Source: Pseudomonas anuradhapurensis
GTDB taxonomy: Bacteria > Pseudomonadota > Gammaproteobacteria > Pseudomonadales > Pseudomonadaceae
NCBI RefSeq assembly: GCF_014269225.2
Contig: NZ_CP077097.1
Coordinates: 936,001-1,000,000, forward strand
Length of the DNA: 64,000 bases
Reading direction: 5' to 3'
Within the stretch, counting starts at the first letter, position 1, and every line of letters begins with the position of its first letter. The position numbers and the translations under genes were made by a program. The notes under the pieces were generated by a model. The model did no database searches. It was given only the letters and a program-made list of their open reading frames with translations, and was not told the DNA's origin. Positions 57,142-64,000 of the stretch are shown here, piece by piece.

Positions 57142-57720
57142 ATGCTTGTTCATAACTATGATCGATCTTTCGTTGCACACGTCGCATGCACCACACCGGA
57201 GTTCGAGGGCTACCTGGATTGCGCCAAGCTCTCCGAACGGGAGGGCCAGGCAGCGCGCATAGCCGATGATTTTCTAGTGGTTTCCTCGCTGCTGGGCAGA
57301 GAGCCTCATCGTTTCTGGTTCCGTTGCATGGTGGACGAGACCCGGGGGCGTCGCTACTACGACATTCAGTCCTGGAGCCGGCGCACCGGTCGTGATTTCA
57401 ATTCCAGAAAGCGCTACCTGGATCGTGACGGCAATGGCTACGCTTGCCTGTATGACACAAAGGTCAGCGACGACAGGTTATGGAAGGTGATGACACGCAA
57501 CGATCAAGGGCAGTTTGTCAGCATGGATCAGGACCTGCACGCGGGTGACAAGCTGGCCGTGCGCATCTGGACCCGCACCACCAACATCCAGTTGTGCGCG
57601 ATGGGCCGGATGGACGTGCTTGATCATTGGTTTGCCTACGGCTGTGCCGGCACGGGCGAACCGCTCGACCTGGAAGTACAGATCACCGACATCGGCGAAG
57701 AATTGCTGGACGACCATTGA
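57142..57720 (+). CDS. Conserved-looking protein of unknown function, 192 residues
   Basis: I do not recognise a family. The protein has no signal peptide or membrane helix. It is rich in aromatic and charged residues (HRFWFRCMVDETRG, YYDIQSWSRRTGRDFNS, RYLDRDGNGYACLYDTK, LWKVMTRND, RIWTRTTNIQLCAMG). The pattern of short beta-strand-like stretches with Trp and Asp/Gly turns suggests an all-beta fold; R-Y-L-D-x-D-G-N-G resembles beta-trefoil or carbohydrate-binding repeats, a weak guess. ATG 57142 follows AAGGAG by eight bases; the frame opens at 56980 but that part has no start signal. Separated from prfC by a hairpin. Confidence 0.75.
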   Translation: MLVHNYDRSFVAHVACTTPEFEGYLDCAKLSEREGQAARIADDFLVVSSLLGREPHRFWFRCMVDETRGRRYYDIQSWSRRTGRDFNSRKRYLDRDGNGYACLYDTKVSDDRLWKVMTRNDQGQFVSMDQDLHAGDKLAVRIWTRTTNIQLCAMGRMDVLDHWFAYGCAGTGEPLDLEVQITDIGEELLDDH

Positions 57721-57726
57721 TCCGCA

Positions 57727-57760
57727 ACCGGCATGCGGCTTCGATGGGGGGCATGCCGGT
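57727..57760 (+). terminator. Hairpin after the orphan gene
   Basis: A 10-bp perfect stem (ACCGGCATGC / GCATGCCGGT) with a 14-base loop, not followed by a clear T-run. It may act as a weak terminator or 3' end protector. Confidence 0.5.
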
Positions 57761-57763
57761 GCT

Positions 57764-57791
57764 TTGGTCTGCCTGCGGTTTCGGGTATAAT
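57764..57791 (+). promoter_or_regulatory. Promoter of prfC
   Basis: TTGGTC (57764-57769), a 16-base spacer and a perfect TATAAT (57786-57791) lie 37 bases before the prfC ATG. Confidence 0.7.
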
Positions 57792-57827
57792 CTTGGCCCT
57801 TTTTGATCCCCAGTCAGGCGATTTCCC

Positions 57828-59411
<1,584 letters not shown>

Positions 59412-59456
59412 TTTCGCAAGCTTGCTCCTGATTTCCAGGGCCTGCTCCTGCCCCTC

Positions 59457-59526
59457 GTGGGAGCGGGTTTACCCGCGAATGCGTCGGTAAACTAAACATC
59501 GCATTCGCGGGTGAACCCGCTCCCAC
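59457..59526. repeat. REP palindrome (GTGGGAGCGGGTTTACCCGCG type)
   Basis: GTGGGAGCGGGTTTACCCGC and its complement (with one variation) surround an AT-rich 18-base centre (GTCGGTAAACTAAACATC), between convergent prfC and the binding-protein gene. Confidence 0.85.
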
Positions 59527-59548
59527 AGGGACCGTGTTACGGTCGAAA

Positions 59549-60628
59549 TCAATTCCCTGCCTTGATACTGGTCCAGATCCGCGTCCGGATACGGTCGATC
59601 TTGGCCGGCATCGCTTGCAGCGCATACAACTTGCCCATCACGTCGTCGCTCGGGTAGATCATCGTGTTGCTCTTCAGCGCCGGGTTCACCAGTGCGTCCG
59701 CCTCGCGGTTGCCGTTGGCGTACTGCACGTGATTGCTGATGTTGGCCATCACCTCTGGCTGCAGCAGGTAGTTCATGTAGGCATACGCAGCCTTCTCGTC
59801 CGGTGCATCGGCTGGCATGGCGACCATGTCGAACCACATCGGCGCACCTTCCCTGGGGATCGAGTAGCCCACTTTCACCCCGTTGTTCGCTTCTTCGGCA
59901 CGGTTCTTCGCCTGCAGTACATCCCCCGAGAAGCCCACCACCACGCAGATGTCGCCATTGGCCAGGTCACCGGTGTACTTCGAGGAGTGGAAGTAGCTGA
60001 TGTACGGGCGCACCTGCATCAGCAGCGCCTTGGCCTTGTCGTAATCCGCCGGGTCCTGGCTGTGGTGCGGCAGGCCGAGGTAGTGCAGGGCGATCGGCAG
60101 CAGTTCGGGGCCGTTGTCCAGCACCGCGACGCCGCAGCTTTTCAGCTTGCTCATGTATTCGGGCTTGAAGATCAGGTCCCAGGAACCCACCGGCGCATTG
60201 TCGCCAAGCACGGCCTTGACCTTGTCGATGTTGTAGCCGATGCCGGTACTGCCCCACAGGTAGGGGAAGCCGTACTGGTTGCCCGGGTCGTTGACTTCCA
60301 GTGCCTTCAGCAGCACCGGGTTGAGGTTGTGCCAGCCGGGCAGTTGCGCCTTGTCCAGGCGCTTGAGGGCCTTGCCCTGGATCTGCCGGGCCATGAAGTG
60401 GTTGGAAGGGAACACCACGTCGTAGCCGGAGTTGCCGGTCATCAACTTGCCATCGAGGGTTTCGTTGCTGTCGTACACGTCGTAGGTGGGTACGATGCCA
60501 CTGGCCTGCTGGAAGTTCTTCAGCGTGTCGGGGGCAACATAGCTGGACCAGTTGTAGATCTTCACCGTTTCGGCGGCGCTGGCCACGCTGGCAGCCAGCA
60601 TCAGGGGGGCGAGAAGGTGCGTGCGCAT
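59549..60628 (-). CDS. PotF/Spu-type polyamine-like periplasmic binding protein
   Basis: A 359-residue binding protein with signal peptide APLMLAASVASA (cleavage near residue 18). It has SBP_bac_8 motifs IYNWSSYVAPDTLKNFQQ, NETLDGKLMTGNSGYDVVFPS and QYGFPYLWGSTGIGYN, typical of putrescine/spermidine receptors. No permease or ATPase lies next to it; it follows an FAD oxidase and a cupin gene. Ligand is presumed to be a polyamine or related amine. Confidence 0.88.
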   Translation of the reverse strand: MRTHLLAPLMLAASVASAAETVKIYNWSSYVAPDTLKNFQQASGIVPTYDVYDSNETLDGKLMTGNSGYDVVFPSNHFMARQIQGKALKRLDKAQLPGWHNLNPVLLKALEVNDPGNQYGFPYLWGSTGIGYNIDKVKAVLGDNAPVGSWDLIFKPEYMSKLKSCGVAVLDNGPELLPIALHYLGLPHHSQDPADYDKAKALLMQVRPYISYFHSSKYTGDLANGDICVVVGFSGDVLQAKNRAEEANNGVKVGYSIPREGAPMWFDMVAMPADAPDEKAAYAYMNYLLQPEVMANISNHVQYANGNREADALVNPALKSNTMIYPSDDVMGKLYALQAMPAKIDRIRTRIWTSIKAGN

Positions 60629-60680
60629 GTCGGATTTACCTTGCTTTGTCTGTTGTTATCGAAGGCAGGCGATCAGCGGA

Positions 60681-61022
60681 TCAGAAGATAAGGACGTAGG
60701 TCTTGCGCACCGTCTCCTGGATGTCCCAGGTGCCGGTGCTGTTGGCCGGTAGCATCAGTGCGTCTCCGGCTTCTATATGCAGCGGCTCGCCGTCGTCGGG
60801 GGTGAAGGTGCAGCGGCCCTTGATGAAATGGCAGAACTCCTGCTGCACGATCTGCCGACGCCAGCGCCCGGGGGAGCACTCCCAGATGCCGGTCTCGACG
60901 CCGTCGTTGCGAGCCACACAGGTGACCGAGGTCACTGCCACGGGGTCGCCGAGGGGGACCGCGACCGGGCTGGAACTGTCGAGCACGGCGATGTCGGTGT
61001 TCTTGAACTGGGTGATGCTCAT
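60681..61022 (-). CDS. Small cupin (EutQ/DUF861-like)
   Basis: A 113-residue single cupin. The metal motifs are only partly kept: EFCHFIKGRCTFTPDDGEPL (cupin 1) and GDALMLPANSTGTWDI (cupin 2), a His/Glu-poor pattern typical of the DUF861/EutQ group. ATG 61022 gives a normal cupin; the frame extends to 61208 without a start signal. Lies between the oxidase and the binding protein on one strand; often found with polyamine/amine oxidases, function not known. Confidence 0.85.
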   Translation of the reverse strand: MSITQFKNTDIAVLDSSSPVAVPLGDPVAVTSVTCVARNDGVETGIWECSPGRWRRQIVQQEFCHFIKGRCTFTPDDGEPLHIEAGDALMLPANSTGTWDIQETVRKTYVLIF

Positions 61023-61054
61023 GACCGGTTGATCCTGTGTCGGGTGATGGGAAA

Positions 61055-62461
61055 TCAGTGCATGAAGCCTTCCATGAAGTCCGCCAGCGCGCCGGCCAGA
61101 CGCCGCCGCCAGGGCGCGCTGGCGGGGTTGGCGAGGGTACGGTCCTCGTGGACGAAACTCTGGATGATCGCGTTGTAGCCCAGCCAGCGGCAGGGCTCGG
61201 CGGGCCAACTGGCCAGGCTCGACAGCGGGCGGTTGTCGAGCACCCAGGGTTGCCCGGTCAGTTCGTTGTGCTGGTTGAGGATCAGCGCCGCCAGGGTGCG
61301 CCCGCCGAGGTTGCTGGCGCCGACGCCTTCGCCACCGTAGCCACCGGCCAGGGCGATGCCACGCTGGCGGTCACAGAGCATGTGCGGACGAAAACGCCGG
61401 GCCATGCCCAGGTTGCCGCCCCAGGTGTGGGTGATGCGCACATGCTTCAGCTGCGGGAACAGCTCGCTGAACAGGTAGCGGCGCAGTTCTACTTCGTGTT
61501 CGCCAAGGGTGAAATTTTCTCGCAGGCGGCCGCCGAAGCGGTAGCCGCCACGCGCACCGAACACCAGGCGGTTGTCGGCCGTGCGTTGGCCGTAGGTGAC
61601 CTGGCGGCTGTTCTCGCTGAAGGCCTGGCCCTGGCTCAGGCCGATCTGTGCCCAGGTGGCCTCTGGTAGCGGTTCGGTAGCCACCAGCAGGCTTTGCACC
61701 GGTAACTGGTGTTTGCCCAGTGGCGGCAGGGTGACGGCATAGCCTTCCACGGCAGGTACGGTCCACTGGCAGCGGATACGTGCCAGCGGGGTACGCACCT
61801 CACCGGGCTGCCAGTCGATGGCCGGGGTATTTTCATAAAGCTGCACGCCCAGCGCTTCCACCGCCCGAGCCAGGCCGCGCACCAGCTTGGCCGGCTGAAT
61901 GGTGGCGGTGTGAGGGCTGTAGATGGCGCCATAGGCGTTGCTGACCCGCAGCTGGGTGTCCAGTTGCTCGGGGCGCAGCCAGCGGTAGTCGTCTTCGGTC
62001 ATGCCCTGGCGGTACAGGTCGTCCAGGTAAGCGCGCAGGCTGCGCTCCTGCTCCGGATAACGCGCGGCGCAATACAGCACGCCGCCCTTGCGGTAGTCGC
62101 AATCGATGCCTTCGCGTTGCAATACGCGGTGCACTTCATCGGGGATGCCGTGCAGCAGGTCGATGCTGGCCCGGCGCTGCTGCGGCGACAGGCTGGCCAG
62201 CAGGCGGTCTTCCCCGAGCAGGTTGCCCATCAACCAGCCGCCATTGCGCCCCGAGGCGCCGAAGCCGGCGATGTTGGCCTCGATCACCGCGATGTTCAGG
62301 TGCGGTGCCTGGCGCTTGAGGTAGTAGGCAGTCCACAGCCCGGTGTAGCCGGCGCCGAGGATGCACACATCGACTTCGAGGTCCTGGCGCAGGGCCGGGC
62401 GCGCGCACAGTGGCTCGTCGAGCTGGTCCATCCACAGGCTGAGCGTGCGCAGGGGTTGCAT
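61055..62461 (-). CDS. FAD-dependent amine oxidoreductase (PuuB/OrdL-like)
   Basis: A 468-residue flavoprotein of the DAO family, similar to gamma-glutamylputrescine oxidase. Rossmann motif CILGAGYTGLWTAYYL near residues 28-43; a second motif ANIAGFGASGRNGGW (the PuuB-type GxSGRNGG); C-terminal AGGYGGEGVGASNLGG. ATG 62461 has GGAG upstream; the frame opens at GTG 62476. Next to a PotF-like binding protein, this suggests oxidation of an imported polyamine or gamma-glutamyl amine. Confidence 0.88.
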   Translation of the reverse strand: MQPLRTLSLWMDQLDEPLCARPALRQDLEVDVCILGAGYTGLWTAYYLKRQAPHLNIAVIEANIAGFGASGRNGGWLMGNLLGEDRLLASLSPQQRRASIDLLHGIPDEVHRVLQREGIDCDYRKGGVLYCAARYPEQERSLRAYLDDLYRQGMTEDDYRWLRPEQLDTQLRVSNAYGAIYSPHTATIQPAKLVRGLARAVEALGVQLYENTPAIDWQPGEVRTPLARIRCQWTVPAVEGYAVTLPPLGKHQLPVQSLLVATEPLPEATWAQIGLSQGQAFSENSRQVTYGQRTADNRLVFGARGGYRFGGRLRENFTLGEHEVELRRYLFSELFPQLKHVRITHTWGGNLGMARRFRPHMLCDRQRGIALAGGYGGEGVGASNLGGRTLAALILNQHNELTGQPWVLDNRPLSSLASWPAEPCRWLGYNAIIQSFVHEDRTLANPASAPWRRRLAGALADFMEGFMH

Positions 62462-62525
62462 CGGGTTTTGCTCCACATCCGTCGAGGTCTGTGGGCGATG
62501 CTAGTAGTGTCGGTCGGCGCCTGTC

Positions 62526-63335
62526 TTACGTGCGTGCACGCAGGGAATTTTGCTTCAGGTAGGCCTTGGGGGTCAGGCCGGTGTGTTCGCGGAAGCACTT
62601 GTAGAACGCCGAGAGCGAGTTGAAGCCGGCGTTGAACGCCAGCTCGTCGATCGTCGCCTCGACGCTGTTGTCGCCCAGGCTGGCCATCAGGTGTTGCAGG
62701 CGGGCCTGGTTGACGTAGCGGTAGAAGCTTTGCCCTAGCACCTGGTTGAGCAGGTAGGAAATCTGGTTGCGGCTATAGCCACTCGCGTCCGCCACCTGTT
62801 GCAAGTCCAGTTGCGGGTCCAGGTAGGGGCGCTGGCGCTGGAAGTACTGCTCCAGGTCCTGGGCCATGGTCGACAGCTGCCGCGGTGACAGGCCCAGGCG
62901 GCTGGTGGCCGGGCGCGGGCCGCTGCTGGCCAGGCCGTTGCCGTTCTGGCGCACCAGGGTGGCGTACTCGTTGACCTGCCAGATCAGGCCGTCCTTGACG
63001 GTAATCGCCTCGCTGGACTGGAACGCCACCAGGCCGTCGCCGCCCTGCACCGTGACCTGGTACTGGATGAACGCCGTGCTGCCGTCGACGCGGATGCGGT
63101 CGCTGTGGACGATGTCTTCGCCGGCTTCATGGGGCAGGCAGGCGCGTACGTAGTCGCGCAGTTCCTGGTAGCGGAGCACGCGGTTCTGGAAAAAATCGTG
63201 GTAGTGGATGTCGGGGTGGTAAAGCGCGATGACGCCGTCGAGGTCACGGTGCTTCCAGCACAGGTGGTAGCGCAGCACGGTGTCGGCGGTGAGCGGGGTC
63301 TGCTCGGGGCCGTCGGGGAGGGTGGTGGCGGTCAT
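62526..63335 (-). CDS. AraC-family regulator with an N-terminal NTF2/SnoaL-like domain
   Basis: A 269-residue protein. Residues about 12-125 form an NTF2/SnoaL-like ligand-binding fold (HLCWKHRDLDGVIALYHPDIHYHDFFQ; GSTAFIQYQVTVQGG). Residues about 165-265 are an AraC HTH (ISYLLNQVLGQSFYRYVNQARL; IDELAFNAGFNSLSAFYKCFREHTGLTPKAYL). ATG 63335 gives a start right before the SnoaL domain; the open frame runs to 63497. It precedes the oxidase, cupin and binding protein on the same strand and likely regulates them. The pairing with an NTF2-like sensor is uncommon. Confidence 0.88.
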   Translation of the reverse strand: MTATTLPDGPEQTPLTADTVLRYHLCWKHRDLDGVIALYHPDIHYHDFFQNRVLRYQELRDYVRACLPHEAGEDIVHSDRIRVDGSTAFIQYQVTVQGGDGLVAFQSSEAITVKDGLIWQVNEYATLVRQNGNGLASSGPRPATSRLGLSPRQLSTMAQDLEQYFQRQRPYLDPQLDLQQVADASGYSRNQISYLLNQVLGQSFYRYVNQARLQHLMASLGDNSVEATIDELAFNAGFNSLSAFYKCFREHTGLTPKAYLKQNSLRART

Positions 63336-63508
63336 GAGGCCGATAGTGCATTGCAGAACACCCAGGTGCAAGGGTGGGGATCTGGCATATTGCATGGTTC
63401 TGGCAAGCGGCTTGGGGGTAAGCCTTTGATTCGGTTGGGTGTGATTCTTTGACAAGGATGGCATGGCAAGTGCACCGAACTGTTCAACATCGAACAAGGA
63501 GAAAGGCC

Positions 63509-63583
63509 ATGCGCTCGATACTGCTGTGGATGATTGGGGTGCCGATTCCGGTGATTATCCTGATCTGGTTGTTCATGCATTGA
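63509..63583 (+). CDS. 24-residue single-span membrane peptide
   Basis: ATG 63509 follows AAGGAG by about seven bases and opens a 24-codon frame: Met-Arg-Ser, then a hydrophobic run (ILLWMIGVPIPVIILIWLF) ending Met-His. It reads as a single transmembrane helix. Pro-Ile-Pro in the centre is distinctive. Too short for normal gene finding; the ribosome site and hydrophobic pattern support it. Function unknown. A REP element lies eight bases after the stop. Confidence 0.7.
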   Translation: MRSILLWMIGVPIPVIILIWLFMH

Positions 63584-63590
63584 GAATTCA

Positions 63591-63636
63591 GGGGGCCGCT
63601 TTGCGACCCTTTCGCGACACAAGGCCGCTCCTACAG
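63591..63636. repeat. REP element, left half of a pair
   Basis: GGGGCCGCTTTGCGACCCTT then TCGCGACACAAGGCCGCTCC. It is an inverted partner of the copy at 63705-63750, forming a BIME-like unit around a 68-base centre. Confidence 0.85.
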
Positions 63637-63655
63637 GATGAGGTGCGCCTCATTT

Positions 63656-63674
63656 GTTGGACAAAAAATCCAAC
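63656..63674 (+). other. Small A-loop hairpin between REP copies
   Basis: GTTGGA and TCCAAC pair around CAAAAAA in the spacer between the two REP copies. It may be a terminator-like or insertion-scar element; no function assigned. Confidence 0.4.
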
Positions 63675-63704
63675 CTAGGGGCGCAGTTCAGGAGATCGCG
63701 GTCC

Positions 63705-63750
63705 CTTGTAGGAGCGGCCTTGCGTCGCGAAAGGGCTGCAAAGCAGCCCC
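63705..63750. repeat. REP element, right half of a pair
   Basis: TTGTAGGAGCGGCCTTGCGT followed by CGCGAAAGGGCTGCAAAG, inverted relative to the copy at 63591-63636, just before the dppF-like stop. Confidence 0.85.
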
Positions 63751-63763
63751 GGCAATCCAAGGG

Positions 63764-64000
63764 CTAAAGAAACTGCTCGGCATAATGACAAGCCACCTGC
63801 CGCGTACCCACCTGCCTGAACGCCGGCACCTCCTTGGCACAGCGCTCGGTCGCATACGGGCAGCGTTTGTGGAATGCGCACCCGTCCGGTGGATTGAGCG
63901 GGTTGGGTAGCTCCCCGGCAATGCGGATCTTCGGCTTCAGCGGATCAGGATGGATCGCCGGTGTCGCCGACAGCAGAGCCTGGGTGTACGGATGCAGCGG
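63764..64000 (-). CDS. dppF: Dipeptide/oligopeptide ABC transporter ATPase, C-terminal part (DppF-like), partial
   Basis: The last 78 codons of an ABC ATPase, cut by the window end. It starts PLHPYTQALLSA, the DppF/OppF C-terminal 'HPYT' region, and holds the oligopeptide-transport C-terminal extension with cysteines CAFHKRCPYATERC. The stop is TAG at 63766-63764. The core ATPase lies beyond the window. dppF is the likeliest name; oppF-type is possible. Confidence 0.85.
   Translation of the reverse strand, partial: PLHPYTQALLSATPAIHPDPLKPKIRIAGELPNPLNPPDGCAFHKRCPYATERCAKEVPAFRQVGTRQVACHYAEQFL

Overview
The window is chromosomal DNA from a Pseudomonas, most likely of the P. putida group. This rests on high GC content, Pseudomonas-style gene orders (queA-tgt-yajC-secD-secF; cysE-iscR-iscSUA-hscBA-fdx-iscX-ndk-rlmN-pilF-rodZ-ispG-hisS; piuB-piuA-piuC-Sel1-speC; dguR/dguABC), and many intergenic palindromes of the type repeated in P. 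putida genomes (cores GTAGGAGCGGCCTTG and CGCGGGC-N-GCCCGCTCCCAC). There is no phage, transposon, CRISPR array or rRNA. One tRNA gene, tRNA-Leu(CAA), is present. Assignments were made by reading motifs and recalling families; no database search was run.

Region 1 (1-14.3 kb) is accessory nutrient-scavenging DNA. It holds two phosphonate-type permeases, a bestrophin-like protein, a GNAT acetyltransferase and a GlxA-type regulator divergent from a polar amino-acid ABC transporter plus amidase operon. These are followed by a periplasmic broad-specificity amino-acid racemase of visibly lower GC, then the D-glutamate/D-glutamine utilisation locus (dguA-dguB-dguC with divergent regulator dguR). Together they look like a block for importing, racemising, deamidating and oxidatively deaminating amino acids and amides, including D-isomers.

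Region 2 (14.4-38.5 kb) is conserved core: tRNA-Leu, queuosine synthesis (queA, tgt), Sec translocon accessory genes (yajC, secD, secF), a glycine-zipper protein, suhB, trmJ, cysE and the whole ISC iron-sulfur operon behind an IscR-type operator. After these come ndk, rlmN, pilF, rodZ, ispG, hisS, a YfgM-like protein, bamB and der.

Region 3 (38.6-53.3 kb) holds a methionine/glutamine-type aminotransferase overlapping an omega-amidase, then an iron-uptake block: a PepSY-flavoreductase fusion (PiuB-like), a catecholate-type TonB receptor (PiuA/Fiu-like), PiuC and a Sel1 protein. Ornithine decarboxylase speC follows, then a second iron system of the FecI-FecR-FecA type with a Fur-box-like promoter.

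Region 4 (53.3-64 kb) has a four-gene osmoprotectant ABC transporter, an unrecognised 192-residue protein preceded by a long leader with possible RNA structure, and prfC. A polyamine-type catabolic cluster follows (orphan periplasmic binding protein, cupin, FAD oxidase, and an AraC regulator with an NTF2-like sensor domain). Then come a 24-codon membrane peptide gene and the 3' end of a dipeptide ABC ATPase (dppF-like) cut by the window edge.

The less ordinary points are the D-amino-acid block with its AT-richer racemase, a candidate upstream ORF ending two bases before speC, the leader before the orphan gene at 57142, the ndk promoter -10 lying in the loop of the isc terminator, and the NTF2-AraC regulator with its oxidase/cupin/binding-protein cluster.
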